Shown here piece by piece: positions 50,240 to 59,625 of a stretch of 64,000 nucleotides of DNA. The stretch covers positions 3,844,001 through 3,908,000 of the forward strand of contig NZ_JAIHLP010000002.1 in NCBI RefSeq assembly GCF_020009625.1. The letters are read 5' to 3'. Position 1 is the first letter of the stretch. Each line of letters begins with the position of its first letter. This DNA comes from Leifsonia poae (lineage in GTDB: Bacteria; Actinomycetota; Actinomycetes; Actinomycetales; Microbacteriaceae). Under the pieces are notes generated by a model. It saw nothing but the letters and a program-made list of their open reading frames with translations, had not been told where the DNA came from and made no database searches. The translations under genes and the position numbers were made by a program.

Positions 50240-52396
50240 ATGTCCCGTTCTGGTCAACGCACCGCCTCGTCGCGCCCGCAGCAGCGACGCACCCGCCACG
50301 CGAACAACGATGGACTCATCCCGGTGCTCGCCCGCAAGGTGCGCGAGGTGGAGGCCAAGGCCGCGGACGGCAAGAAGCTCGGGCCGACGAACCGCACCAA
50401 GTTCCAGGTGATCGCGTTCCTGATGCGCGAGGAGCGGGCGCGGGCCAAGTCGGACACCGAACTCGGTGACGCCGCCCGCGCTGAGCAGCTGAAGCGTCTC
50501 GACGGCATCGCGACGATCCTCGCGAAGACGGCGGCGCGCGACACCTCGCTCATCGCCCTGCTCGAATCCGAGGCACCGCCGACAGCCACCGCGCAGAAGA
50601 TGCGCCGCGACTGGTTGCTGGAGTCCGGCACCGAGCTCAGCCCGGACGACCTCATCATCACGACCGAACGACCGGTGGTCAAGCAGGACAGTGTCATCAC
50701 CCCCGAGCTCGCGGAGAAGCAGGTCATTCCGCAGTCGGTCCGGGCCCGCCAGCTCTCCAACCCGTTCCTCGCCCCCGACTTCTCGCGGGCCGCGGCGCCG
50801 GCCTCCGCCCCGCGGCGCCGGCTCGACTCCTGGGAACTGCTCGGCCCCCTGTTCAAGTCGTTCGAATACGGTGCAGGTGGTCAAGCGGCGAGCATGGAGC
50901 TTCCGCCTGCCCCTGCGATCGACCGGTATTCCCCTCCCGGCATGGAACTCATGCACCACCAGGCGCGCTTCATCGAGAGCGCGCGGCTCGGACATCGGAC
51001 CTTCCTGCTCGCCGACGAGCCCGGCCTCGGCAAGACGGCGCAGTCCATCCTCGCCGCCTCGGTCTCCGGCGCCTATCCATTGCTCGCGGTCGTGCCGAAC
51101 GTCGTCAAGATGAACTGGGCGCGCGAAGTGGAGCGCTGGGCGCCTCACCGGCGTGCCACTGTCATCCACGGCGACGGCGAGGGCCTGGATGCGTTCGCCG
51201 ATGTGGTCATCGTCAACTACGAGGTGCTCGACCGGCACCTCGCCTGGCTCAGCACGCTGGGCTTCAAGGGCATGGTGGTCGATGAGGCGCATTTCATCAA
51301 GAACCTGCACTCGCAGCGCTCCAAGTACGTGCTCGGCCTCGCCGACGCCATCCGGTCCACCGGCGACCCGCTGCTCATCGCGCTCACCGGAACCCCGCTG
51401 ATCAACGACATCGACGACTTCAAGGCGATCTGGCAGTTCCTCGGCTGGATAGACGGTAACAAGCCGACCCCGGCGCTCATGCAGCGACTGGAGGAGACGG
51501 AGCTCACGCCCGCCGACTTCGGCTTCTACGCCGCCGCCCGCGAGGCCGTCATCGATATGGGCATCGTGCGCCGCCGCAAACTCGATGTGGCCGCCGATCT
51601 GCCGAGCCGCCGGGTCGTCGACCTGCCCGTCGAGCTCGATGACGATCTGGGCCGTTCCATCCGGCAGGCCGAGCAGGAGCTCGCCGCGCGGCTCGTGTCG
51701 AAGTACCGTCGCGCCTCCGCCGCCGGCCGGCCCGACTCGTTCGACGGCGATGACGATGCCCACCGCAAACACCTCATCCGGCTTGTTGCCCAATCGGAGC
51801 TGGAGGAGTCGAAGTCGGCCAAGAGCGGGGACAACGTCTTCACCATGGTCCGCAAGATCGGTCAGGCGAAGGCCGGTCTCGCCTCCGACTATGCGGCCCA
51901 GCTGGCGCGCTCGGTCGGCAAGGTGGTGTTCTTCGCCAAGCACATCGACGTGATGGATGCGGCGGAGGACGCCTTCGCCGCCCGCGATCTGAAGACGATC
52001 TCGATCCGCGGCGACCAGACAGCGATCGCTCGCCAGAAGGAGATCGACGCCTTCAACAACGACCCGGACGTGTCGGTGGCCGTCTGCTCCCTGACCGCCG
52101 CAGGCGTCGGGCTCAACCTGCAGGCAGCCTCGAACGTCGTGCTCGCCGAGCTGTCGTGGACGGCCGCTGAGCAGACGCAGGCGATCGACCGCGTGCACCG
52201 CATCGGTCAGGAGGAGCCGGTGACGGCCTGGCGCATCATCGCCGCGCAGACGATCGACTCCAAGATCGCGGAGCTCATCGACGCCAAGCAGGGTCTCGCG
52301 GCGCGGGCTCTCGACGGCTCCGACGTCGAGCCCGGCTCGGCCGACTCCGTGCAGCTCGAGGCCCTCATCCACCTCCTCACCGACGCCCTGGACTGA
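50240..52396 (+). CDS. SNF2/SWI2-family DEAD-like helicase
   Basis: A 718-residue SNF2-type ATPase. Walker A is LADEPGLGKTAQS near residue 260, motif II VVDEAHFIKN, and motif VI QTQAIDRVHRIGQEEPV. The first 230 residues are Lys/Arg- and Ala-rich with no recognised domain. Bacterial SNF2 proteins remodel protein-DNA or polymerase-DNA complexes (RapA-like) or belong to defence systems; nothing nearby supports a defence role. TGGAGG precedes the ATG by five bases. The transcript has an unusually long leader for this region. Confidence 0.92.
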   Translation: MSRSGQRTASSRPQQRRTRHANNDGLIPVLARKVREVEAKAADGKKLGPTNRTKFQVIAFLMREERARAKSDTELGDAARAEQLKRLDGIATILAKTAARDTSLIALLESEAPPTATAQKMRRDWLLESGTELSPDDLIITTERPVVKQDSVITPELAEKQVIPQSVRARQLSNPFLAPDFSRAAAPASAPRRRLDSWELLGPLFKSFEYGAGGQAASMELPPAPAIDRYSPPGMELMHHQARFIESARLGHRTFLLADEPGLGKTAQSILAASVSGAYPLLAVVPNVVKMNWAREVERWAPHRRATVIHGDGEGLDAFADVVIVNYEVLDRHLAWLSTLGFKGMVVDEAHFIKNLHSQRSKYVLGLADAIRSTGDPLLIALTGTPLINDIDDFKAIWQFLGWIDGNKPTPALMQRLEETELTPADFGFYAAAREAVIDMGIVRRRKLDVAADLPSRRVVDLPVELDDDLGRSIRQAEQELAARLVSKYRRASAAGRPDSFDGDDDAHRKHLIRLVAQSELEESKSAKSGDNVFTMVRKIGQAKAGLASDYAAQLARSVGKVVFFAKHIDVMDAAEDAFAARDLKTISIRGDQTAIARQKEIDAFNNDPDVSVAVCSLTAAGVGLNLQAASNVVLAELSWTAAEQTQAIDRVHRIGQEEPVTAWRIIAAQTIDSKIAELIDAKQGLAARALDGSDVEPGSADSVQLEALIHLLTDALD

Positions 52397-52425
52397 CACG
52401 CCGTCGCCCCTCGACGGGTGGTCGG

Positions 52426-52641
52426 TCAGGGGACGTCGAGGTCGTCGACGTCGACGTCGTCTGCGTCGAGGGGGACGCGGCGGTCGTCGTCGGGGACGAC
52501 CTCGTCGGCGTCGAGTTCGTCGCTGTCGATCGGGAGGTCATCCTCGTCGAACGCTGCCGGAGCCGGCTCGTAGTCGCCGTCCTGCGCTTCGATGAAGTCG
52601 TGCGGTTCGTCCCCGCCGCGACGAGGGTCGCTCTCGCTCAT
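52426..52641 (-). CDS. Small acidic protein
   Basis: A 71-residue protein starting MSESDPRRGGDEPHDF. More than a third of residues are Asp or Glu, and no fold is recognisable; it is probably disordered. The ATG follows a minus-strand TACCCT box by six bases, which supports it as a real leaderless gene; the start at 52662 lies upstream of that box and is rejected. Function unknown. Confidence 0.6.
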   Translation of the reverse strand: MSESDPRRGGDEPHDFIEAQDGDYEPAPAAFDEDDLPIDSDELDADEVVPDDDRRVPLDADDVDVDDLDVP

Positions 52642-52685
52642 GCTGCGAGGGTACGCCTGCACCGCCCGGCGGTCGAGGCCCCGAC

Positions 52686-53315
52686 TCAGCTGCGGATGAG
52701 CCCGGTCTCGCGGGCCCGCGCGACGGCCGCCGTGCGCGAGGGGACGCCGAGCTTGGTGAAGATGTGCACCAGGTGGGATTTGACGGTCGCCTCGCTCAGA
52801 AACAGCGCACGCCCGATCTCGGCGTTGGTGCTGCCGGCGGCCACCAGGCCGAGCACCTCGATCTCACGAGCGCTCAGCCGGCTTCCACGCGCCTCTCGAT
52901 GTGCTCCGAGTCGGTCGGCGACGGCCGGGGTGAGGGCGGTCTGGCCCGCGGCTGCGGCCCGGACGGCGGCCACGAGCTCGGCCGGCGGTGCATCTTTGAG
53001 CAGGTAGCCGCTTGCCCCGGCCTCCACCGCACCGAGGATGTCGGCGTCGGTGTCGTAGTTGGTCAGCACGAGCACGTGCGGAGGATGCGCCGATGAGCGC
53101 AGGCTCCGGGTGGCCGTGGTGCCGTCCCCGTCGGCGTCGGCACCGAACTGCAGGTCCATCAGCACCACATCCGGTTCGAGGTCGGCGGAGAGCGCGATCG
53201 CTTCGGCCGGGCTCGATGCCTCGCCGACGACGGTCAGGTCGGGTTCGGTCGTGAACAGTGCGCGCAGCCCGGCGCGCACCACCGGATGGTCATCGGCGAG
53301 CAGCAGGCGGATCAT
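52686..53315 (-). CDS. LuxR-type response regulator
   Basis: A 209-residue NarL/LiaR-type regulator. The receiver domain has the acidic pair DD (residues 8-9), phospho-acceptor Asp54 in VVLMDLQFG and Lys in LLKDAPPAELV. The C-terminal HTH reads LSAREIEVLGLVAAGSTNAEIG and ATVKSHLVHIF. The ATG overlaps the stop of the kinase gene (ATGA). Its output genes are unknown; the immediate neighbours do not point to any. Confidence 0.93.
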   Translation of the reverse strand: MIRLLLADDHPVVRAGLRALFTTEPDLTVVGEASSPAEAIALSADLEPDVVLMDLQFGADADGDGTTATRSLRSSAHPPHVLVLTNYDTDADILGAVEAGASGYLLKDAPPAELVAAVRAAAAGQTALTPAVADRLGAHREARGSRLSAREIEVLGLVAAGSTNAEIGRALFLSEATVKSHLVHIFTKLGVPSRTAAVARARETGLIRS

Positions 53316-54511
53316 CCGTTCGCCGTGGTTGCGAGCGGAATCGAGACGGCGACGGCGGTGCCGCGTCCGAGGCGCGCCTCCACGACCGCCTCGCCGCCGA
53401 GCGCCTCGGCCCGTTCCCGGATGGCGCGCAGCCCGAACGAGTCGGGGTGGCGTTCGCCGGATCCGATCGCGTCGGTGTCGAATCCGCCGCCGTCGTCGAC
53501 GACGTCGAGCGTGACGGTGTCGTCCATGTAGCTGAGGGTGACGTCGGCGTTCGCCGCGTGGGCGTGCTGCACGACGTTCGCGAGGGAGCCCTGGGCGATG
53601 CGCAGCAGCGCGGTCTCCACGGTCATCGGGAGGACGACGGGCTCGCCGCTCTCGCGCACCGTGACCCGTACGCCGCTGGCCCGCTCGGTCTCAGCGCCCA
53701 GCCGGCGCAATGCGCCGGCGAGCGTCTTGTGTTCGAGGGCGGGCGGGGTGAGCTCGCGGATGAATCCGCGGGTCTCGGCGAGACTGGTGGCGGCCGTCTC
53801 GCGGGCCAGCCGGATGGTGTCGACGGCCGGGTGGCCCGGATCCGCGCGCTCGGCGGCGTGGAGCAGCAGTTGGATGCTCGACAGGCCCTGGGCGACAGTG
53901 TCGTGGATCTCCCGCGCGAGGCGGGCCCGCTCCGCCAGGGTGCCCGCTTCGCGCTCGGTGGCGGCGAGTTGCTCGCGGGTGGCGAGGAGATCGCGGATCA
54001 GGATGTCCCGTTCGTGCGCCTCACGGAACAGTGCGCGGTAGCCGAGCCCGATCGCGATGGCGACGGCGGCGCCGAGCACCGGGCCGACCACCCCGCCCAC
54101 GCTCCACCCGCTGTGCGCGGCGAACAGCAGAACGGCGCAGCCCGTCGCGACGGCGACGGCGACGACATTGGCGGGCAACGGCATCAGGTGCAGGAAGAGG
54201 AAGAACAGCGGGAAGACCAGGAAGGTCGCGTCTGCTGTGAGCACAGCGAGCACGAGCCATTCGACGCTCAGCAGGGCGAGCCAGACGAACCGCCAGCGGC
54301 CGATGAGGCGGGAGCGCAACGGACCGCCGGCGGCGTAGCTGACGACGAAGGCGATCGACACGACGATCACGGCGGCCGGCCGGGCCCAGTCGTGAGTGGT
54401 CGCCACCTCGATGCAGGCTCGGGCGAGCACGAAGCCGGCGAGTCCGACCACGAGGATGTGCAGCCCGATGCGCAAGGCCGTGAACACCGGGGTGAGTGCC
54501 GAATGGTTCAT
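53312..54511 (-). CDS. Sensor histidine kinase (HisKA_3 type)
   Basis: A 399-residue kinase with five or six membrane helices in the first 160 residues and almost no external domain, so sensing is probably within the membrane. A short coiled segment leads to the HisKA_3 dimerisation domain with phospho-acceptor His203 (RLAREIHDTVAQGLS) and the ATPase domain (DDGGGFDTDAI, GLRAIRERAEALGGE). It partners the response regulator directly downstream. The ATG follows TAGGCT by seven bases. LiaS/DesK-like architecture suggests cell-envelope sensing, by inference. Confidence 0.93.
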   Translation of the reverse strand: MNHSALTPVFTALRIGLHILVVGLAGFVLARACIEVATTHDWARPAAVIVVSIAFVVSYAAGGPLRSRLIGRWRFVWLALLSVEWLVLAVLTADATFLVFPLFFLFLHLMPLPANVVAVAVATGCAVLLFAAHSGWSVGGVVGPVLGAAVAIAIGLGYRALFREAHERDILIRDLLATREQLAATEREAGTLAERARLAREIHDTVAQGLSSIQLLLHAAERADPGHPAVDTIRLARETAATSLAETRGFIRELTPPALEHKTLAGALRRLGAETERASGVRVTVRESGEPVVLPMTVETALLRIAQGSLANVVQHAHAANADVTLSYMDDTVTLDVVDDGGGFDTDAIGSGERHPDSFGLRAIRERAEALGGEAVVEARLGRGTAVAVSIPLATTANG

Positions 54512-54556
54512 CCCCGCCAGCCTAGGGTGTGTCGGCGAGATGCGGCGGGTGCGGGA

Positions 54557-54949
54557 TCACTCGAGCGTGAAGACGAAGAACGGTCCTCTCTCGTCGTGAA
54601 TGATCCTCGCGGTCCCCGCGAAGCCGGCGAAGTCGCCGGTGCCGGTCCCCGGGATGATGTAGCCGAACGCCGAAGCGTCGTCGGGGCCCTGCATACCGCC
54701 GTGGTGGACAGTGAATGCCCCGGTGCGGCCATCGTCGGCGGTCGCGGTGATCCGTTCGGCGGCGAAATAGCCGCGGCTCTCCTCGGTGCCGGAGGAGACG
54801 AAGTGCGCCAGGGACTCGCCGACCAGACCCTCGGTGTAGACCTTGCGCATGATGATGGCCCCGACCCATTCCCCAGCGATACCCGGGAGCTCGGCCGGAT
54901 CCCAGCCGGTGACGTCGAAGCGGGCGGTGATGGTTTCGGTTTCGGTCAT
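54557..54949 (-). CDS. DUF3224 protein
   Basis: A 130-residue protein of the DUF3224 family, a small beta-barrel (allene-oxide-cyclase-like fold) of unknown function: ATG then TETETITARFDVTGWDP, HHGGMQGPD and PGTGTGDFAGFAGTARI. The ATG follows TAGGGT by six bases (leaderless). It stands alone between the two-component system and the CYTH gene. Confidence 0.85.
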   Translation of the reverse strand: MTETETITARFDVTGWDPAELPGIAGEWVGAIIMRKVYTEGLVGESLAHFVSSGTEESRGYFAAERITATADDGRTGAFTVHHGGMQGPDDASAFGYIIPGTGTGDFAGFAGTARIIHDERGPFFVFTLE

Positions 54950-55025
54950 GGTTTCACCCTAGGAGTCGGCCAGTGTGCCGGCTAGTAATTTCGCGACAGG
55001 GGGCGGTCTGGACTAGACAAGGGTG

Positions 55026-55640
55026 ATGGTGCACCACTCGCAGATCGAGATCGAACGCAAATACGACGTCGACGACGCGACGGAGCCTCCCCGGCTGGTG
55101 GGGGCCGGCGCCGTCGCGACCGAGACGGAGCCCGACACAGTGGAGCTCGTCGCCGTCTACCACGACACCGAAGAACTGACGCTCGCGCGGCACCGGGTCG
55201 CCGTGCGCATCCGCCGCGGGGGAGCCGACGAGGGCTGGCATGTGAAGCTGCCCGGCGAGGAGGGGCGCACCGAGCTGCACTGGTCGCTCGAGGAAGGCGA
55301 CCGGCCCCCGGCAGAGCTGCTCGACCTGCTGCGAGAGCAGATCGGGGATGCGCCGCTGCGGCCGATCGCTCGGGTCACAAACCGTCGCACCACCGTCGTC
55401 TTGCAGGATGCGGCCGGCTTCGCGCTCGCCGAGCTGTGCGATGACCATGTGGAGAGCGAGAATCTCGTCGCCGGTGGGGTGCGAGCGTGGCGCGAGTGGG
55501 AGGTCGAACTGCTCGAGGGCGCCCCCGACACGCGTTCCGGCCGGACCGCCCTGCTCGACGAGATCGAGCGGCGGCTTCTCGCCGCCGGTGCCGTGGTCTC
55601 GGCGAGTTCGTCGAAGCTGGCGCGCGCCCTCGGCCTCTGA
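55026..55640 (+). CDS. CYTH-domain protein
   Basis: A 204-residue CYTH domain. The ExExK signature IEIERKYDV is near the N terminus, and alternating basic and acidic strands (VAVRIRRGGADEGWHVKLP, ELCDDHVESEN, WREWEVELLEG) line the tunnel that binds triphosphates and metal ions. Family activities include inorganic triphosphatase, adenylate cyclase and thiamine triphosphatase. The CHAD domain often fused in actinobacteria is absent. I prefer the ATG at 55026, six bases after TAGACA; a GTG at 55023 is also in frame. Confidence 0.88.
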   Translation: MVHHSQIEIERKYDVDDATEPPRLVGAGAVATETEPDTVELVAVYHDTEELTLARHRVAVRIRRGGADEGWHVKLPGEEGRTELHWSLEEGDRPPAELLDLLREQIGDAPLRPIARVTNRRTTVVLQDAAGFALAELCDDHVESENLVAGGVRAWREWEVELLEGAPDTRSGRTALLDEIERRLLAAGAVVSASSSKLARALGL

Positions 55641-55650
55641 GATCGGTCGC

Positions 55651-55750
55651 GCCTGACCAGCGACGCCTGACCAGCGGCGCCGGACCAGCGGCACGCCGGA
55701 CCAGCGGCGCCTGACCAGCGGCGCCTGGCCGGTCGCGCCCGGCCGATCCC
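55651..55750. repeat. Seven tandem 14-base units between the CYTH and pfkA genes
   Basis: The unit GCCTGACCAGCGGC repeats from 55651 to about 55722 with few changes (one copy is 16 bases), followed by two decayed copies. It fills most of the 175-base gap. The remaining 65 bases before pfkA hold its promoter region and a ribosome site (AGGGAGC). The array is a good candidate for copy-number variation. Confidence 0.85.
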
Positions 55751-55815
55751 GTTTTTGTGCTCGGGGCGGGCGTCGGGCATGATTCACACGTAGGAACAAC
55801 ACCCCAGGGAGCACC

Positions 55816-56844
55816 ATGAAGATCGGCATTCTCACAAGCGGCGGCGACTGCCCGGGCCTGAACGCGGTCATCCGCGGCGCTGTGCTCAAAGGCGATCGCG
55901 TGTTCGACTCGGAGTTCGCCGGTTTCCGGTACGGCTGGCGCGGCGTCGTCGACGGCGACATCATGCCGCTCGACCGGCACAGTGTGCGCGGGCTCTCCCG
56001 CCAGGGTGGAACGATCCTGGGTTCCAGCCGAACCAACCCCTTCGAGGGCGACAACGGCGGCCCGGAGAACATCCAGCGCATGATAGACCAGCACGGCATC
56101 GACGCGATCATCGCGATCGGCGGGGAGGGCACGCTGACCGCGGCCCGCCGTCTGACCGACGCCGGGCTCAAGATCGTCGGCGTTCCGAAGACCATCGACA
56201 ACGACCTCGCCGCCACCGACTACTCCTTCGGCTTCGACACGGCCGTTGAGATCGCGACCGAGGCGATCGACCGGTTGCGCACCACGGCCGAGTCGCACCA
56301 GCGCTGCATGGTCGTCGAGGTCATGGGCCGCCACGTCGGCTGGATCGCCCTGCACTCCGGGATGGCAGGCGGCGCTCACGCCATCCTCATCCCCGAGCAG
56401 CCGCAGTCCATCGAGCAGATCGTGGAGTGGGTCGAGTCGGTGCGCGACCGCGGCCGGGCCCCGGTCATCGTCGTCTCCGAGGGCTTCCATCTCGACACGA
56501 TGGAGGAGGCTCACTCCCATAAGGGACTGGACGCGTTCAACCGTCCGCGCCTCGGCGGCATCGGCGAGATGCTCGCCCCGATGATCGAGGAGCGAACCGG
56601 CATCGAGTCGCGGGCGAGCGTGCTCGGTCATATGCAGCGCGGCGGCGTGCCGAGCGCATACGACCGCGTGCTGGCCACCCGTCTCGGCATGGCGGCGATC
56701 GACGCGGTCTACGAGGGTCGATGGGGGTCGATGGTGTCGCTGCGCGGCACGGATGTGGTCAACGTCTCGATCGCCGACGCCACCGGCGGCCTGAAGACGG
56801 TGCCTCAAGCCCGGTACGACGAGGCGGCTCTGCTGTTCGGTTGA
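55816..56844 (+). CDS. pfkA: 6-phosphofructokinase (group III)
   Basis: A 342-residue phosphofructokinase. TSGGDCPGLNAVIRG opens the fold, GGEGT is at 102-106 and PKTIDND at 124-130 with the catalytic Asp. Gly105, where PPi-dependent enzymes carry Asp, favours ATP; Lys125 is shared by the actinobacterial mixed-substrate group, whose studied members use ATP. MGRHVGWIALHSG and GHMQRGG-like LGHMQRGGVPSAYDR bind fructose 6-phosphate. It commits sugar to glycolysis. Confidence 0.94.
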   Translation: MKIGILTSGGDCPGLNAVIRGAVLKGDRVFDSEFAGFRYGWRGVVDGDIMPLDRHSVRGLSRQGGTILGSSRTNPFEGDNGGPENIQRMIDQHGIDAIIAIGGEGTLTAARRLTDAGLKIVGVPKTIDNDLAATDYSFGFDTAVEIATEAIDRLRTTAESHQRCMVVEVMGRHVGWIALHSGMAGGAHAILIPEQPQSIEQIVEWVESVRDRGRAPVIVVSEGFHLDTMEEAHSHKGLDAFNRPRLGGIGEMLAPMIEERTGIESRASVLGHMQRGGVPSAYDRVLATRLGMAAIDAVYEGRWGSMVSLRGTDVVNVSIADATGGLKTVPQARYDEAALLFG

Positions 56845-56887
56845 GCCGGCGGGACTAAGCTCTGCCGCACAGGCGGAAGGAGCTGCT

Positions 56888-57814
56888 GTGCCCAGGTTCG
56901 TTCAATTCGACAAGTTCGGTTCCCGTGAGTACCTCCGGGTGGTGGAGCGGAAACGTCCGTGGCCCGGCCCGGGTCAGATCCTGGTGCGCGTCATGGCGGC
57001 CGGACTGAACCTGATCGACGTGAAGGTCTACCGCGACGAGAGCGCCGGCGGCCGGTTCGGGGTCACGCTGCCGAGCGGCATCGGCCAGGACTTCGCCGGC
57101 TTCGTCGAGGAGCTCGGCGCTGGGGTCACCGCGTTCGAGGTCGGTGAGGCCGTCTTCGGCAGTGCCCCGTTCGCATCCATCGCCGATTTCGTGATCGTGC
57201 GGGCGGACGCGCAGGTTGCGCGCAAACCGGACCCGCTCCCGTTCGAGGTCGCCGGGTCACTCGGGGTCGTCGGCCGCACGGCGATGGCGGCGGTGGGCTC
57301 TCTGGGCCTCACCGAGCACGACACCGTGTTGGTGAGCGCGGCGGCGGGCGGTGTCGGGGTGCTGGCCGCGCAGCTGGCGATCCGCGCCGGGGCGAGAGTC
57401 GTCGGCACCGCGAGTGAGGAGAACCACGACTACCTCGAAGGGCTGGGCGTGATCCCGGTCGCCTACGGGGACGGGATGACGCAGCGCATCCGCGAGGCTC
57501 TCGACGACGGCGACCGTCTCACCGCAGTGCTCGATCAGCACGGGCCCGACACCATCGACGCCGCGCTGGAGCTCGGGGTGGCCGCCGACCGGATCAACAC
57601 GATCGCCGCCTTCGGGCCGTCTGCGCGGGGCGCGAACACCGTCGGCGGGGCCCAGACCACCGCCGAGGCCATGTCTGAGATCGCCGAGATGCTGGCCGAG
57701 AACGAATTGGTGCTGCCGATCGATTCGATCTTCCCGATCGAGCGCGTGGCGGAGGCCTACGGCCGGCTGGAGGCCGGACATCTGCGGGGCAAGATCGTGA
57801 TCGTCACCGAGTAG
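56888..57814 (+). CDS. Zinc-independent NADPH:quinone oxidoreductase-like MDR protein
   Basis: A 308-residue medium-chain dehydrogenase/reductase without the structural or catalytic zinc ligands. The quinone-reductase pattern is clear: VMAAGLNLIDVKVYR, GIGQDFAGFVEELG, VSAAAGGVGVLAAQLA (NADPH site) and C-terminal LEAGHLRGKIVI. GTG start with GAAGGAG nearby. The substrate is unknown. Confidence 0.9.
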   Translation: MPRFVQFDKFGSREYLRVVERKRPWPGPGQILVRVMAAGLNLIDVKVYRDESAGGRFGVTLPSGIGQDFAGFVEELGAGVTAFEVGEAVFGSAPFASIADFVIVRADAQVARKPDPLPFEVAGSLGVVGRTAMAAVGSLGLTEHDTVLVSAAAGGVGVLAAQLAIRAGARVVGTASEENHDYLEGLGVIPVAYGDGMTQRIREALDDGDRLTAVLDQHGPDTIDAALELGVAADRINTIAAFGPSARGANTVGGAQTTAEAMSEIAEMLAENELVLPIDSIFPIERVAEAYGRLEAGHLRGKIVIVTE

Positions 57815-57860
57815 GGAGAGGGCGGAACATGGCCGGAAAGAGGACCCCGGGAGGCGTCGG

Positions 57861-58268
57861 ATGATCGCCGACGGTCTCGCGCGCGAGCTGCGGCAGGCGG
57901 GGCTGCGCTGGCGCCCCGAATCGGGCGACACCTTCGCGATCGACCGGGCCGAGCTGACCGGTGACCGGTTCACGGTGAGCGATATGACGATCGAGCCGCA
58001 CGAGTTCGACACCGGTACGATTCTGGGCTTCAACGGCACCACCGAATGGGCGCTCGACTCGCTCGCGGTGGAGGACGCGCTCTGGATCCCGCGTGAGGAC
58101 CAGTTGCGCGGGCTACTCGGGGAGTCATTCCTGCACCTGGCCCGCACCGCGGACGGGTACCGGGTGAGCATCCGGCTGGGCGGCGAGGAGCGACTCTTCG
58201 AGGCCGAGGATGCGGCGACAGCGTATGGGCGGGCTCTGCTCTCCCTCATCGGGGCCTCGGTCTCCTGA
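57861..58268 (+). CDS. Hypothetical 135-residue protein
   Basis: I do not recognise a family. The ATG has GGGAGG upstream at about ten bases. The sequence is a mix of charged and hydrophobic residues with no membrane helix (starts MIADGLARELRQAGLRW, contains GFNGTTEWALDSLAVEDALWIPREDQL) and codon use fits the genome. The pattern resembles a conserved Microbacteriaceae pyrimidine-region hypothetical, but I cannot support any function. It lies 46 bases after the oxidoreductase and may be co-transcribed. Confidence 0.7.
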   Translation: MIADGLARELRQAGLRWRPESGDTFAIDRAELTGDRFTVSDMTIEPHEFDTGTILGFNGTTEWALDSLAVEDALWIPREDQLRGLLGESFLHLARTADGYRVSIRLGGEERLFEAEDAATAYGRALLSLIGASVS

Positions 58269-58295
58269 CCGACCGGTGCGGCGCGCTCACGGCGC

Positions 58296-59585
58296 TCACG
58301 GCGTGACGTCGGTGAGCGCCTTCGGGTCGAGGTCGGCGATGCGGCGAACACCGGCGAGCCCGAGCGTGATGTCCACTTCGGCGATCATCGAGCGAAGGAG
58401 ATCGCGCACCCCGCCTTCGCCGCCGAGGGTGAGCGCGTAGACGTACGGACGCCCGATCGCGACGGCGGTCGCCCCGAGGGCCAATGCGATCACGACGTCG
58501 GCTCCGCTGCGCACGCCACTGTCGAAGAGCACCGGGAGGCGGCCCGCGATGCGCTCGACCACGGCGGGCAGCGCATCCAGACTGGCGATCGCGCCGTCGA
58601 CCTGGCGACCGCCGTGGTTCGACACCTGCACCGCGTCCACCCCGGCGGTGATCGCCCGCTCGGCATCGTCGGGGTGGAGGATCCCTTTGAGCACGATGGG
58701 CAATGCCGTGCGCTCGCGCAGGAACGCCAGGTTCTCCCAGGTGAGCGCAGGATTCGCGAACACGTCGAGAAAGGTCTCGATGGCGGCGAGAGGTTCACCG
58801 GAGCGCAGGTTCTCGCGCAGCGTCCCCGGATGCCGGCGCAGGATGCCCGCGAACGAGGCGATCGCTGTGGGGGTGATCGGGCTGCGAGCCCGGGTGCCGC
58901 CGGCCGTGAGCCGCCGCCGGACCAGCTCCCGGAACACCGGATCGCTCGTGTACTGCGCGATCCCGCGGCCGCGGCTGAAAGGCAGGTAGCCGAGGTCGAG
59001 GTCGCGCGGCCGCCAGCCGAGGACGTGCGTGTCGAGGGTGACCACGATCGCCTCGCAGCCGGAGCGCTCGGCCCGTGAGACGAGACTCGCCACGAGTTCG
59101 TCGGAGGAGCTCCAGTAGAGCTGGAACCAGCGGCTCGCGCCGGGCGAGGCGGCGTCCATCGCGGCGGCGACGTCCTCCATCGGTGTCGACGCCTGGTTGG
59201 AGAGGACGGCGGGCACACCGGATGAGGCGGCGGCGCGTGCGGCTGCCGCATCCGCCCCGGCGTGCGCGAGGTCGAGCACCCCGATCGGCGCGAGCAGCAG
59301 CGGGGTCGCCCGGCGCCGGCCGAACAGGTCGATGCTCAGGTCGCGCTCGGCGACATCGCGCAGCACCCGTGGCACGATGCGATGACGCCCGAACGCCGCC
59401 GCATTGGCCGCGGCTGTGCGCTCGAGACCGGCTGAACCGGCGATGTACGCGAACGCCGCGCGGGACATCCGGCGTTCGGCGGCCTGTTCCAAGGCAGGGA
59501 ACGCGGTGGGGATGCGGGGCCGGCGCCCGGCGACGCCCGCCCGGTAGATCGCGGATTGGGCGTCACGTCCGGCGCTGGAGGGCAT
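58296..59585 (-). CDS. FMN-dependent alpha-hydroxy-acid oxidase (lactate 2-monooxygenase-like)
   Basis: A 429-residue TIM-barrel flavoprotein. PLLLAPIGVLDLAH and SNQASTPME bind FMN, WFQLYWSS and VVTLDTHVLGWRPRDLDLGY are near the substrate, the conserved Lys is in LKGILHPDDAER and the catalytic His-Arg in QVSNHGGRQVDG. The long loop after GWRPRDLDL and the overall length resemble lactate 2-monooxygenase rather than glycolate oxidase, so lactate is the likely substrate. I use the ATG at 59583-59585; further upstream ATGs lie beyond a probable CAGAAT -10. Confidence 0.87.
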   Translation of the reverse strand: MPSSAGRDAQSAIYRAGVAGRRPRIPTAFPALEQAAERRMSRAAFAYIAGSAGLERTAAANAAAFGRHRIVPRVLRDVAERDLSIDLFGRRRATPLLLAPIGVLDLAHAGADAAAARAAASSGVPAVLSNQASTPMEDVAAAMDAASPGASRWFQLYWSSSDELVASLVSRAERSGCEAIVVTLDTHVLGWRPRDLDLGYLPFSRGRGIAQYTSDPVFRELVRRRLTAGGTRARSPITPTAIASFAGILRRHPGTLRENLRSGEPLAAIETFLDVFANPALTWENLAFLRERTALPIVLKGILHPDDAERAITAGVDAVQVSNHGGRQVDGAIASLDALPAVVERIAGRLPVLFDSGVRSGADVVIALALGATAVAIGRPYVYALTLGGEGGVRDLLRSMIAEVDITLGLAGVRRIADLDPKALTDVTP

Positions 59586-59625
59586 GCAGCCCATTCTGCA
59601 CCCGGGCATGTGGGAGCATGGGCCC

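Noticed and set aside
50240..52396. SNF2 gene as part of a defence system
   Set aside because: No nuclease, methylase, phospholipase-D or other defence gene is adjacent; neighbours are a small membrane protein and an acidic protein.
55651..55750. Repeat array considered as CRISPR
   Set aside because: Units are 14 bases, directly abutting, with no spacers and no cas genes in the window.
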